Origin: Halarchaeum grantii
GTDB taxonomy: Archaea > Halobacteriota > Halobacteria > Halobacteriales > Halobacteriaceae
Length of the DNA stretch: 64,000 nucleotides
Assembly (NCBI RefSeq): GCF_014647455.2
Contig: NZ_BMPF01000002.1
Location: 310,001-374,000, forward strand
Direction of reading: 5' to 3'
Shown: positions 34,557-43,061 of the stretch, piece after piece
Numbering within the stretch: position 1 is the stretch's first letter
Layout: each line of letters opens with the position of its first letter
The notes under the pieces: generated by a model
Told to the model about the DNA's origin: nothing
Databases searched by the model: none
The model's input: the letters and a program-made list of their open reading frames with translations, nothing else
Program-made: the position numbers and the translations under genes

Positions 34557-34584
34557 GTCGGCCGCGCACTCGGGCGTGGCCGAC
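34557..34584 (+). other. 5-prime leader hairpin of UbiA gene
   Basis: GTCGGCC and GGCCGAC form a perfect 7-bp stem with a 14-base loop ten bases before the UbiA start. TATA-like GTAATTAAG (34524-34532) predicts a transcript start just before it, so the RNA would begin with this hairpin. Confidence 0.5.
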
Positions 34585-34594
34585 GGCAGACAAC

Positions 34595-35539
34595 ATGTCG
34601 AGTGAAACGAAACAGCTCCCCGCGCAAGTCGGGGACACCAGCACGCAGCACAGTTCGGTCCGCAACGCGCTCTTCGCGTACGCCAAGCGAGCGCGTGACG
34701 GACTCGTGTACAGTTCCGCCTACCTCGTCGTCGTCGCGATAGTGATGGCGACCACGGTCACCTACGGCCTCTCGCTCTCGGCGTCGCCCGCGATCGCCGT
34801 CATCGGACTCGTCGTCTTCGCCGTCTACGTCGGCGACCGCATCGCGGACGTCGAGAGTGACGAGGCGTCGAACCCCGAACGGAGCGCGTTCGTCCGCCGC
34901 TACCGTCGCGTCCTCTCGATCCTCTCGGCCGGCGCGTACGGTGTCGCGGTCGCCCTCTCGGTCCTCGGCGGCCCCGACGCGCTCGCGCTCACGCTCCTCC
35001 CCGGCGCCTTCTGGATACTCTACGCCTCCGACTGGCTCCCGTCGACCCGCCTCTCGGTCGGCCGACTGAAGAACGTCCTCCTCGTCAACTCCGCCCTCGT
35101 CGCCGCCGGGTGGGTGCTCGCCGTCGTCGGCCTCCCGCTCGCGTTCGCCGACGCGGCGCTCACTCCGGCCGTCGCCGTCGTCGCCACCTACATCTTCCTC
35201 GACGTCTTCGTCAACACCGAGATCCCGAACGTCCGCGACGCCGCGGGCGACGCCGCCATCGGCGTCGACACCCTCCCCGTCGTGCTCGGCGTCACACGGA
35301 CGCGCCGCGTCCTCTACGGCCTCGACGCCGTCCTCGGTGCCGTCCTCGTCGTCGCCGCCGTCCAGGGCGTCGTCCCGGCCGCGTTCGCCGGCGCCGTCCT
35401 CGTCGGCGTCGCCTACGCGTTCGGCCTCGCCACCGCCGTCGGCCGGAGCGACCACCACGAACTCCTCGCCGTCGCCGGCGAAGTCGAGCAGGTCGTCGTC
35501 GTCCTCGTCCTCGCGGGACTCGTCGCCGTCGGCGTCTGA
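34595..35539 (+). CDS. UbiA family prenyltransferase
   Basis: A 314-residue membrane prenyltransferase with about eight helices. The first Asp-rich motif is GDRIADVESDE, which lacks the leading Asn of the canonical NDxxD, and the second is NTEIPNVRDAAGDAAIGVDT. Haloarchaeal members make archaeol-type ether lipids, menaquinone or C50 carotenoids; which of these applies cannot be told here, although the altered first motif argues against a standard digeranylgeranylglyceryl phosphate synthase. Start ATG 34595 is preceded by a leader of about 40 bases with a hairpin. Confidence 0.82.
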   Translation: MSSETKQLPAQVGDTSTQHSSVRNALFAYAKRARDGLVYSSAYLVVVAIVMATTVTYGLSLSASPAIAVIGLVVFAVYVGDRIADVESDEASNPERSAFVRRYRRVLSILSAGAYGVAVALSVLGGPDALALTLLPGAFWILYASDWLPSTRLSVGRLKNVLLVNSALVAAGWVLAVVGLPLAFADAALTPAVAVVATYIFLDVFVNTEIPNVRDAAGDAAIGVDTLPVVLGVTRTRRVLYGLDAVLGAVLVVAAVQGVVPAAFAGAVLVGVAYAFGLATAVGRSDHHELLAVAGEVEQVVVVLVLAGLVAVGV

Positions 35540-35659
35540 ATCGGCCGACGACGCGCGGAAGGCATATTTCACGTCCGGCCGATGACCAGTCACTATCTAA
35601 TTGTTTTCTCGATTTTTGCGGTTGGTTTATGTCTATCCAGGGTGTCTGAGAGGGTAGCG

Positions 35660-37336
35660 GTGACACCCGAGACTGTACTGACGGGGCTGTTGTTCGTCTC
35701 CATCGGCGTCGGGTTCGCGGCCGCGATCCTCGCGTGGCGCGAGCGGCCCGAGCCCGGGGCGACACCGCTCGTCGCCCTCCTCGCCGCACAGAGCTGGTGG
35801 GCCGTGTGTATCGTCTTCCGACTCCGCGCGCCGACCGTCCCCGCCAAACTCCTCTGGGCCGACCTCGCGTGGCTCGGCGTCGTCAGCATCCCGCTCGCGT
35901 GGCTCCTCTTCGCCCTCGAATACACCGGCCGCGACACCTACGTCTCCCGTGGCACGTTCGCCGGCCTCGCCATCGTTCCCGTCGCCACCGTCGTGCTCGC
36001 GTTCACGACACCGTACCACGACCTCCTCACCGTACACGTGGACACCGTCGCGGGGAGCGGCGTCCTCCAAGTCGAACACGGCGGCCCGTGGTACGCCGTC
36101 GTCGCCGGCTACACCTACCTCCTCGGCCTCGCGGGCGCGGTCGCCATCCTCGACCTCGTCTCGAGCGACTCCCTCCCCTTTCGCGGGCAGGCCGCCGCGC
36201 TCCTCGTCGGCGTCTCCGTCCCGTGGGCGACGAACGCCCTCTACCTCGTCGAGGCCCTCCCCACCGCCGGCATCGACCCGACGCCGATCGCGTTCTCCGT
36301 CTCCGGCGTCGCGTACCTCGGCGCACTCACCCAGTTCAGCCTCCTCCACACCAACCCTGCGCCGCGTAAACGCGCGCGACAGATAATCTTCGACGGGATG
36401 CAGGAAGGCGCCGTCGTCCTCGATACCAACGACTACGTCGTCGACGCCAACGACTACATCGCCGACGCGCTCGGCACCCCGCGATGCGACCTCCTCGGCC
36501 GCCCCGGGAGGACCGTCATCCCCGAGTACGAACGCCTCCCCGCCGAGGGCACCCTCGACGGCTACCTCACGATCGAGACCGACACCGGCACCCGGCCGTT
36601 CGACGTCGGCGTGACGCCCGTCGAGAACGGACGCGGCGACACCATCGGCCGCGTCGTCACTCTCCACGACATCGGACGCTACCTCCGACAGCAACAGCGC
36701 CTCGAAGTGCTGAACCGCGTGCTCCGACACAACATCCGCACCGAGACGAACGTCATACACGGCTACGCCGAGGAGTTCGGCGACGAGCGCGCCGCCGACA
36801 TCATCAAAGAACGCGCGCTCCGCATCGACGCCATCGGGCAGAAGGGCCGGGACGCCGTCGAGCTCTTCCAAGACGCCCGAAACGGCGAACGCGCGAGACG
36901 CCTCGACGACCTCCTCGACACCTGCATCGCGGCCATCTACGAAGCCAACCCCGCGATCAGCATCGAACGGGAGTACGACGCCGCCGACGTCGACGCCGCC
37001 GTCTCCGACCTCCTCGAACCCGTCCTCGAGAACCTCCTCGAAAACGCCGTCCGACACGGTACCCACGACAGCCCGACCGTCCGCGTCGGCGTCGAACGCG
37101 ACGAGACCCGCGTCCACGTCACCATCACCGACGACGGCCCCGGCATCAACGACACCGAACTCGCCGTCCTCGAGGACGGAACCGAGAGCGCGCTCCGACA
37201 CGGGAGCGGCCTCGGCCTCTGGATCGTCAAGTGGGGCACCGAGATGATGGGCGGCGACGTCAGCTTCGCCGAGAGCGACCCGCACGGAACCGCCGTCACC
37301 GTCTCCGTCCCAATTCTCGCGACCGACGACGCGTGA
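35660..37336 (+). CDS. 7TM sensor histidine kinase
   Basis: A 558-residue kinase: about seven N-terminal helices (residues 1-210), a PAS-like domain (IFDGMQEGAVVLDTNDYVVD onward), the phosphoacceptor helix VLRHNIRTETNVIHGY, and an intact HATPase domain with N box ENLLENAVRHG, G1 DDGPG and G2 GSGLGLWIVKW. It would sense an unknown signal at the membrane. No response regulator is adjacent. The frame is open from ATG 35582, but the region before 35660 is A+T-rich and contains the TATA-like GGTTTATG (35624-35631), so GTG 35660 is chosen. Confidence 0.87.
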   Translation: MTPETVLTGLLFVSIGVGFAAAILAWRERPEPGATPLVALLAAQSWWAVCIVFRLRAPTVPAKLLWADLAWLGVVSIPLAWLLFALEYTGRDTYVSRGTFAGLAIVPVATVVLAFTTPYHDLLTVHVDTVAGSGVLQVEHGGPWYAVVAGYTYLLGLAGAVAILDLVSSDSLPFRGQAAALLVGVSVPWATNALYLVEALPTAGIDPTPIAFSVSGVAYLGALTQFSLLHTNPAPRKRARQIIFDGMQEGAVVLDTNDYVVDANDYIADALGTPRCDLLGRPGRTVIPEYERLPAEGTLDGYLTIETDTGTRPFDVGVTPVENGRGDTIGRVVTLHDIGRYLRQQQRLEVLNRVLRHNIRTETNVIHGYAEEFGDERAADIIKERALRIDAIGQKGRDAVELFQDARNGERARRLDDLLDTCIAAIYEANPAISIEREYDAADVDAAVSDLLEPVLENLLENAVRHGTHDSPTVRVGVERDETRVHVTITDDGPGINDTELAVLEDGTESALRHGSGLGLWIVKWGTEMMGGDVSFAESDPHGTAVTVSVPILATDDA

Positions 37337-37422
37337 GTGACGCGAGCGCGAAAGAGCGTGGAGGGAACCCGACTCGGCGTGTCCGGCGGTTCCACTCTGC
37401 CACGAATCGACGGGAGAAGTAG

Positions 37423-37496
37423 TCCGCCCTCCCCGATTTGAACGGGGGGCAAGCCGATCTACAGTCGGCTGCTCTACCAGTCTGAGCTAAGGGCGG
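37423..37496 (-). tRNA. tRNA-Tyr (anticodon GTA)
   Basis: A 74-base tRNA on the minus strand. Acceptor CCGCCCT/AGGGCGG with discriminator A, D arm GCTC...GAGC, anticodon arm GCCGA-CTGTAGA-TCGGC (anticodon GTA), T arm CCCCG-TTCAAAT-CGGGG. The C1-G72 pair is the archaeal tyrosine identity pair. CCA is not encoded, no intron. Confidence 0.96.
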
Positions 37497-37599
37497 GCGC
37501 ATCAAACAGTAGGCCGTGGATCGAATTTAAGACTTCTCATTCGACACCGGTGGCGCCACCTAGTTTGATATATCCGGGGGCGGTACTGTGTGCCACCTC

Positions 37600-38142
37600 A
37601 TGCCGAAGATAACGTTCCGGGCGGACGCCGAGCTCGTCGAGCGCGTCGAGGACCTCGACGCCTCGAAGAGCGAGGTGATGCGGCGTGCGCTCCGGGCGTA
37701 CCTCGACGGGGGCGAGGGCGGCGACGCGGCGGCGACGCGTAAGACGGAGCGCGGGGCGATCGACGCGCTGGTGGAGGCGCGGATCAACGAGCGCCTCGAC
37801 GCGCGTCTCGACGAGCGGCGGGCGAGCGACGCTGGCGGACGCGGCGACGACGTGACGGTGAACGTGAACGTGAACGAGGCGCGCACGAATCGGGACGGCG
37901 AACGCGGTGGCGGAATGGAGGCGGACACGACGACGGAGGCGGCACCGGACGCGCCGTCGGACGCGCCGATGTGCTCGCAGTGCGGGGAGTCGCTCGACGA
38001 CGGGCACGCGTTCTGCCCGAACTGCGGGGAGCGTGCGGCACGGCATCCGACCTGTGAGTGCGGCGCGGAGCTTCGCTCGGACTGGGCGTTCTGTCCGGAC
38101 TGCGGGCGTCGGACGGTTTCGGCTGATGTATTCGACCGGTAA
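37600..38142 (+). CDS. cdrL: RHH plus double zinc-ribbon regulator (CdrL-like)
   Basis: A 180-residue protein: ribbon-helix-helix DNA-binding domain at the N-terminus (MPKITFRADAELVERVEDLD, then SKSEVMRRALRAYLDG), a polar linker, and a C-terminal double zinc ribbon CSQCGESL, CPNCGE, CECGAEL, CPDCGRR. Position directly upstream of the cdrS-ftsZ2 operon and domain plan fit CdrL, the long partner of the cell-division regulator CdrS described in haloarchaea. Start ATG 37600 lies 27 bases after TATA-like GATATATCC (37569-37577), so the message is leaderless. Its TAA stop lies within a GTAAGAC site. Confidence 0.75.
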   Translation: MPKITFRADAELVERVEDLDASKSEVMRRALRAYLDGGEGGDAAATRKTERGAIDALVEARINERLDARLDERRASDAGGRGDDVTVNVNVNEARTNRDGERGGGMEADTTTEAAPDAPSDAPMCSQCGESLDDGHAFCPNCGERAARHPTCECGAELRSDWAFCPDCGRRTVSADVFDR

Positions 38143-38299
38143 GACGAGCGTTTACACAGCCATTAACTATTTATGCAGGTCCGTTGTCGTTGTGGGTACG
38201 TAAGACGGGCGTCTTACATTGAATCGGCGTGATGCGGTGCGGTACGCCCGGTTCGAGACGAACGTAAGACAGAGAACGGGGATGACCCCGCCGTCTTGC
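38139..38299. promoter_or_regulatory. cdrS-ftsZ2 control region with GTAAGAC repeats
   Basis: A perfect dyad GTAAGAC-GGGC-GTCTTAC lies at 38200-38217. A degenerate copy, GTAAGAC-GAGC-GTTTAC, is at 38139-38155, and the separated half-sites GTAAGAC (38264-38270) and GTCTTGC (38293-38299) flank a GGGGATGACCCC hairpin. TATA-like TATTTATG (38168-38175) predicts transcription starting on the perfect dyad. RHH regulators bind such short repeats; CdrL or CdrS is the obvious candidate, by inference. Confidence 0.7.
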
Positions 38300-38313
38300 A
38301 GGGGAATACAATA

Positions 38314-38487
38314 ATGGAGCGTGTGACACTCCGGATTCCGAAGCAGCAGATCGAGGAGGTCGAGCAGATGGTCGAACTCGGGAAGTACCCGAACCGATCC
38401 GAGGCCATCCGCTCCGCCGTCCGCGAGATGCTGGACGAACAGACCGACTCACAGTCGAACGAAAACCGCAGCTGGGCGAAGGTGTAA
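38314..38487 (+). CDS. cdrS: Ribbon-helix-helix cell-division regulator CdrS
   Basis: A 57-residue RHH protein: beta strand ERVTLRIP, helices [11 protein letters not shown] and [15 protein letters not shown], then a short polar tail. In Halobacterium CdrS has been shown to control ftsZ2 and cell division, and here it sits one base ahead of ftsZ2. ATG 38314 is the start; an in-frame ATG at 38296 is earlier but lies in the half-site region. A leader of about 115 bases precedes it. Confidence 0.9.
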   Translation: MERVTLRIPKQQIEEVEQMVELGKYPNRSEAIRSAVREMLDEQTDSQSNENRSWAKV

Positions 38488-38488
38488 C

Positions 38489-39661
38489 ATGCAAGACATC
38501 GTCAATCAAGCCCTCGAGAACGCGGAGGCCGAACAGCGAGACCTGAGCGACGTCGACAACGAGGGTGACGAGTTCGGCGACCCGCGAATCGTCATCGTCG
38601 GCTGCGGCGGCGCCGGCAACAACACGATCAACCGGCTGTACAACATCGGCGTGGAGGGCGCGGACACCGTCGCCATCAACACCGACAAACAGCACCTGCA
38701 GATGATCGAGGCCGACACGAAGATCCTCGTCGGGAAGTCCCTGACGAACGGCCTCGGCGCCGGTGGCGACCCCTCGATGGGCGAGCGCGCCACCGAGATG
38801 GCCCAGGGCACGATCAAGGAGGTCCTCGGCGACGCCGACCTCGTCTTCGTGACCGCGGGCATGGGCGGCGGGACGGGGACGGGTGCGGCGCCCGTCGTCT
38901 CGAAGATCGCCAAGGAGCAGGGCGCCATCGTCGTCGGGATGGTCTCGACGCCGTTCAACGTCGAGCGCGCCCGCACCGTGAAGGCCGAGGAGGGTCTGGA
39001 GAAACTCCGCGAGGAAGCGGACTCCATCATCGTCCTCGACAACAACCGTCTCCTCGATTACGTCCCGAACCTCCCGATCGGGAAGGCGTTCTCCGTGATG
39101 GACCAGATCATCGCGGAGACCGTGAAGGGCATCTCGGAGACGATCACCCAGCCCTCGCTCATCAACCTCGACTACGCCGACATGACCGCGATCATGAACC
39201 AGGGCGGCGTCGCGGTGATGCTCGTGGGCGAGACGCAGGACAAGAACAAGACGGACGAAGTGGTGAAGGACGCGATGAACCACCCGCTCCTCGACGTCGA
39301 CTACCGAGGCGCCTCGGGTGGCCTCGTCCACATTACTGGTGGACCGGACCTCACGCTCAAAGAGGCCGAGGGCATCGCGGACAACATCACCGAGCGCCTC
39401 GACGCCTCCGCGAACGTCATCTGGGGCGCGCGGATTCAGGAGAACTACAAGGGCAAGGTCCGCGTCATGGCGATCATGACCGGCGTCCAGTCCGCGCAGG
39501 TCCTCGGCCCGAGCACGCAGAAGCAGGCCGATAAGTCCCGCGCGGAGCTCCGCGAGGTCGAGGCGGACGGCGCTTCCTCCACGTCCGAGTGGGAGGGCGC
39601 GCACAGCGACGGCGGGCAGGACGAGATCGAGCAGAACAACGGACTCGACGTCATCCGCTAA
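38489..39661 (+). CDS. ftsZ2: Cell division protein FtsZ2
   Basis: A 390-residue tubulin-like GTPase of the haloarchaeal FtsZ2 class. The tubulin signature GGGTGTG is at 126-132, the nucleotide-binding [17 protein letters not shown] at 35-51 and the T7-loop INLDYADM region near 226. The C-terminal linker ends in NNGLDVIR, the FtsZ2-type tail. It constricts the division site together with FtsZ1. GGTG eight bases before the ATG, inside the end of cdrS, may serve as ribosome site. Confidence 0.95.
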   Translation: MQDIVNQALENAEAEQRDLSDVDNEGDEFGDPRIVIVGCGGAGNNTINRLYNIGVEGADTVAINTDKQHLQMIEADTKILVGKSLTNGLGAGGDPSMGERATEMAQGTIKEVLGDADLVFVTAGMGGGTGTGAAPVVSKIAKEQGAIVVGMVSTPFNVERARTVKAEEGLEKLREEADSIIVLDNNRLLDYVPNLPIGKAFSVMDQIIAETVKGISETITQPSLINLDYADMTAIMNQGGVAVMLVGETQDKNKTDEVVKDAMNHPLLDVDYRGASGGLVHITGGPDLTLKEAEGIADNITERLDASANVIWGARIQENYKGKVRVMAIMTGVQSAQVLGPSTQKQADKSRAELREVEADGASSTSEWEGAHSDGGQDEIEQNNGLDVIR

Positions 39662-39764
39662 GCGATTCTTCTTTCCGAACGCGTGACCGGGAGCCCCCTC
39701 CCGTCACGGCTTCACCGTCCCGACGCCACAGTCGTGTAGCGTCGCGTCAGACGTGTAAGACGCG

Positions 39765-40736
39765 TTAGTCGGCGGCGTGGACGGCGTCGACGAGATAGCA
39801 CTTCCGACAGACGTCCCGCGTGGTGGGCGCGCCACATTCCTCGCACTCGTTCAGGTCGGCCTCGCTCCCGGCGGAGCGATAGCGGTCGGCGGCCATCGCC
39901 GCCATCTCCTCGTAGCCCGCCATGATGCTGTGTCGGGTGCCGGGGTGGGCGTCCTCGAGCGAGAGGAGGAGGTCCTGTATCTCGCCGCGAAAGGCCTCGC
40001 TCGAGTGCGGGCACTCGGCCATGTGGACGGGGAGGTCGCGCAGTTGGGCGTAGAGCGCGACTTCCTTCTCGGGGATGTCCCGAAGCGGCTTCGCGCGCGG
40101 GACCATCCCGCCCTGCTCGTTGCGCTCGTCGAACGGCCCGAGGGAGGCGTCGAAGTGCTTGCCCATCTGCTCGACGTTCCCTTCGAGGACGTTCATGAGC
40201 GCGGTCTCGGCCTCGTCGTCGAGGTTGTGGCCGGTGAGGAGTTTGTCGGCCTCGTACCCCTGCGCGTACGTCGCGAGGAGGTCGCGCCGGAAGACGCCGC
40301 AGTACGCGCACGCGGCCATCTCCTCGGGGTCGGAGTCGACGACGTCGTCCATCTCGACGTCGAACTCCTCGCTGTAGGAGACGACTTCGTGGCCGATGTC
40401 GAGGTCGGCGACGAGCTCCTCGCAGGCGTCCACGCTCTTGTCGCGGTAGCCCGCGATGCCCTCGTGGATGGTGAGCGCGACGAGTTCGACGCGGGGGTCC
40501 TCGGCGAACGTCTCGTGGAGGATCTGCGTGAGCACCACGGAGTCCTTCCCGCCCGAGAGGCCGACGAGCCACGTCTGCGGGTCGTCGGGCGTCGCGGAAC
40601 TCGGGAGGAGGTCGTCCTCGCGGATCCGTCGGCGCACGCGGCGCTCGACGGACTCCCGGAAGTGGCGCTCGCAGAGATGCGTCCCCGAGTACGCCGCGTG
40701 CATGACCGCCTCGCGGTCGCACTTCGTACACTCCAT
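39765..40736 (-). CDS. ncsA: tRNA 2-thiolation enzyme NcsA
   Basis: A 323-residue adenylating thiouridine synthase of the Ncs6/TtcA group (TIGR00269), which uses the archaeal ubiquitin-like sulfur carrier to thiolate U34 of tRNA. PP-loop SGGKDS spans residues 61-66. Zinc/iron cysteines: CTKC at 3-6, CAYC at 143-146, and C-terminal CEECGA and CRKC. Convergent with ftsZ2. A GTCTTAC site lies 8-14 bases ahead of its ATG, the same half-site found at cdrS. Confidence 0.88.
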   Translation of the reverse strand: MECTKCDREAVMHAAYSGTHLCERHFRESVERRVRRRIREDDLLPSSATPDDPQTWLVGLSGGKDSVVLTQILHETFAEDPRVELVALTIHEGIAGYRDKSVDACEELVADLDIGHEVVSYSEEFDVEMDDVVDSDPEEMAACAYCGVFRRDLLATYAQGYEADKLLTGHNLDDEAETALMNVLEGNVEQMGKHFDASLGPFDERNEQGGMVPRAKPLRDIPEKEVALYAQLRDLPVHMAECPHSSEAFRGEIQDLLLSLEDAHPGTRHSIMAGYEEMAAMAADRYRSAGSEADLNECEECGAPTTRDVCRKCYLVDAVHAAD

Positions 40737-40828
40737 CGCGTGCGTCTTACGCGCGGAGGCGTTTGACCTGTTCGGTCGCCGGACCCGCGATGCCTAGCTT
40801 CTTGACGCGCGCTACCGTCACACGAGCC

Positions 40829-40921
40829 ATGACGCAGACGACGCGATTCGGAGCGGATCGGACGCGGCGCGGTGCGCCGCGAACCCCCGGGCGGGCCGCA
40901 CACCCGGAGGCGGGTCGCTGA
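40829..40921 (+). CDS. Possible 30-residue upstream ORF coupled to SDR
   Basis: ATG at 40829 opens MTQTTRFGADRTRRGAPRTP and ends with a TGA that shares its A with the SDR ATG (TGATG, 40919-40923). The peptide is Arg-rich and unlike any family I know. Such exact stop-start overlap suggests translation of the SDR is re-initiated after this frame. Confidence 0.35.
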   Translation: MTQTTRFGADRTRRGAPRTPGRAAHPEAGR

Positions 40922-41703
40922 TGGGGCGACTGCGCGCGGACTTCTCGGACGACGTCGTGGTCGTGACGGGCGGCGCCTCGGGCATCGGGCGCGCGGTGGC
41001 GCTCCGCTTCGGTGAGGCGGACGCGACGGTGATCGTCGCGGACCTCGCTGAGGAACCGAAGGACGCGGACGTGCCGACCCACGAGGTGATCGAGGAATCG
41101 GGCGGCGACGCGGTGTTTGTGGAGACGGACGTCACCGAGCGCGCACAGGTGGAGTCCGTCGTCGAGGCCGCCCGCGAGTTCGGCGGCGTGGACGTCATGG
41201 TGAACAACGCTGGCTTCCCGGTCGGCGGCTCCATCCTCGAATTGGACGACGAGGACTTCGCGCACACCATCGACGTGAACGTGAAGGGCGTCTTCCTCGG
41301 GACGCAGGTCGCCGCCCGCGACATGGTGGAGCGCGAGGACCCGGGCGTGATCCTCAACACGGCCTCGATCAGCTCGACCCTCGCGCAGTACGATCAGGTC
41401 GGATACGACGCCACGAAGGGCGCGGTGCGGATGCTGACGCGCGGGTCGGCGCTCGACCTCGCGGAGCACGGCGTCCGGGTAAACGCCGTCGCGCCCGGCC
41501 AGATCGCGACCGAGTTCTTCGAGGGGTGGACGGAGATGGCGCTCGAGCAGGCCGAGGAGGACGAGTTCATCAAGCCCGTGCCGCTCGGGCGCGCGGGCAT
41601 CCCGGACGACCTGCCGGGGGCCTACCTCTACCTCGCGAGCGAGGACGCGTCCTACGTGACCGGGGAGTTCGTCCACGTCGACGGCGGGTGGCAGGTCTTC
41701 TGA
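40921..41703 (+). CDS. SDR family oxidoreductase
   Basis: A 260-residue short-chain dehydrogenase/reductase. The nucleotide motif TGGASGIG is at 16-23, NNAG near 97, and the catalytic YDATK (YxxxK) follows the serine in NTASISS. An acidic residue after strand beta-2 (VADLAEE) suggests NAD(H) preference. Substrate unknown. It is divergent from ncsA and precedes the TetR gene on the same strand by about 90 bases. Confidence 0.9.
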   Translation: MGRLRADFSDDVVVVTGGASGIGRAVALRFGEADATVIVADLAEEPKDADVPTHEVIEESGGDAVFVETDVTERAQVESVVEAAREFGGVDVMVNNAGFPVGGSILELDDEDFAHTIDVNVKGVFLGTQVAARDMVEREDPGVILNTASISSTLAQYDQVGYDATKGAVRMLTRGSALDLAEHGVRVNAVAPGQIATEFFEGWTEMALEQAEEDEFIKPVPLGRAGIPDDLPGAYLYLASEDASYVTGEFVHVDGGWQVF

Positions 41704-41772
41704 GGGACACGGCGCGTCCAGTCGGGCGCGTCGGGCCACGCGGCGGTCGCCGTAATCGACACGTTTTCCCGT

Positions 41773-41792
41773 CTGACTAACCAATTAGTCAG
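41773..41792. promoter_or_regulatory. Perfect dyad operator of the tetR gene
   Basis: CTGACTAACCAATTAGTCAG: 8-base arms around CCAA. It ends two bases before the TetR ATG and would cover the transcription start, as expected for autorepression. A close copy lies in front of the ABC exporter at 50883-50901. Confidence 0.75.
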
Positions 41793-41794
41793 CA

Positions 41795-42391
41795 ATGGGA
41801 GACGACGGGGCGCGCACGGAGACGCAGACCGCCATCATGGAGGCGACCTATCGGGCGCTCTGCGAGCACGGCTACGCCGACCTGACGATGCAGGCCATCG
41901 CCGACGAGTTCGAGAAGTCGAAGTCGCTCATCCACTACCACTACGACACGAAGGAGGAGCTACTCGTCGCGTTCCTCGACTACCTCCTCGCGGAGTTCCT
42001 CGAGAACGTCGAGGCGACGAACGACGGGACCCCGCGCGAGCGACTCGACACGCTCGTCGACGCGCTCCTCTCCGGGCCCGACGAGGCCGGCGACTTCCAG
42101 GTCGCGATGCTCGAGTTGCGCTCGCAGGCCCCCTACGTCGAGAGCTACCGGGAGGCGTTCGCCGCGAACGACGACCACCTCGCCGAACTGCTCGCCGACA
42201 CCGTCCGCGACGGCGTCGAGGCGGGCGTGTTCCGCGACGTCGATCCGGACGCGGTCGCCGAGACCATCCTCGTGCTGATCGACGGCGCGCGCACCCGGAG
42301 CGTCCTCTTCGGCGACGACGACCCCGTCGCACACACCCGGCGCGCCATCGACGGCTACCTCCGCAGTCACGTCCTCGTCGACGACCAGTAG
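41795..42391 (+). CDS. TetR/AcrR family transcriptional regulator
   Basis: A 198-residue repressor. The N-terminal helix-turn-helix reads IMEATYRALCEHGYADLTMQ followed by AIADEFEKSKSLIHYHYDTKEELL (described as residues 27-50), and the rest is a helical ligand-binding domain. Haloarchaeal members of this type usually control an ABC-2 multidrug exporter beside them; here the exporter is 7 kb away but carries a matching operator. A perfect dyad just upstream suggests autoregulation. Confidence 0.9.
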   Translation: MGDDGARTETQTAIMEATYRALCEHGYADLTMQAIADEFEKSKSLIHYHYDTKEELLVAFLDYLLAEFLENVEATNDGTPRERLDTLVDALLSGPDEAGDFQVAMLELRSQAPYVESYREAFAANDDHLAELLADTVRDGVEAGVFRDVDPDAVAETILVLIDGARTRSVLFGDDDPVAHTRRAIDGYLRSHVLVDDQ

Positions 42392-42422
42392 GCGTTTAGG
42401 CGCTCGCCGCCCTTCTGCGGAC

Positions 42423-43061
42423 ATGGACCGCGACGCCGCGCTCGACCGCGTGGAGCGGATTCTCGACGCCATCACGGAGGAACGCCTCCCCGTTCCCGTC
42501 CGGGAGTGCTGGGTCTACGGCGACGTCGCACTCGGGAAGGACCCCCTCACGCGCCTCGACGTCTACGTCACGAAGGACCTCCTCCTCGGGGGTGACCCCG
42601 CGCCGGACCTCGACGCGGAGCTCGGCGTCGAGGGGATCGGCCGCACCGTCGACGCCGAGTGGGCGCGCGAGCACCCCGAGCGGGTGCGCGTGAACGACAG
42701 CGGCCACGTCGCCCCCGAGAAATGCCTCGCCGCCCACCTCCTCCCCGAGGACGAACCCGTCCACTTGGAGGTGTGTAACGCGGGCTTCGAGCGCAACGTC
42801 ACCCAGCGTGCGGAGGGCGCGCGGGCCCGCGAGAGCTACGAGCAGGTGATCGACCCGCGCGGCGTCTGCCTCTACGCGGAGGGCCAGCGCAGCGACGACG
42901 CGCTCGCGAAACTCCGCGACGGCGCGCTCGCCTTCCCGACGCTCGAGGAGGCCCTCGGCATGCTCGGGTTCGACGAGGCGGCCGCCGCGGACGCGGCGGA
43001 GGCGATGCGCGCCTACGAGGCCGCACAGGAGGGCGCGACGGTGCGCGGCGACGTCGTCTAG
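42423..43061 (+). CDS. DUF7095-like haloarchaeal protein
   Basis: A 212-residue protein I match from memory to DUF7095. It starts MDRDAALDRVERILDAITEE and contains VRECWVYGDVALGKDPLTRLDVYVT, a nucleotidyltransferase-like opening (G-D then D-V pattern), then CLAAHLLPEDEPVHLEVCNA and the tail EGATVRGDVV. A minimal nucleotidyltransferase fold is a guess. TATA-like CGTTTAGG lies 27 bases upstream. The TAG stop shares CTAG with the convergent methyltransferase stop. Confidence 0.75.
   Translation: MDRDAALDRVERILDAITEERLPVPVRECWVYGDVALGKDPLTRLDVYVTKDLLLGGDPAPDLDAELGVEGIGRTVDAEWAREHPERVRVNDSGHVAPEKCLAAHLLPEDEPVHLEVCNAGFERNVTQRAEGARARESYEQVIDPRGVCLYAEGQRSDDALAKLRDGALAFPTLEEALGMLGFDEAAAADAAEAMRAYEAAQEGATVRGDVV

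Noticed and set aside
35582-35659. Upstream ATG start for the sensor kinase
   Set aside because: The 78 bases are A+T-rich and contain the likely TATA box; the seven-helix domain begins normally at 35660.
37423-37496. tRNA-Tyr as an integration site
   Set aside because: No integrase, no duplicated 3-prime tRNA fragment and ordinary core genes on both sides.
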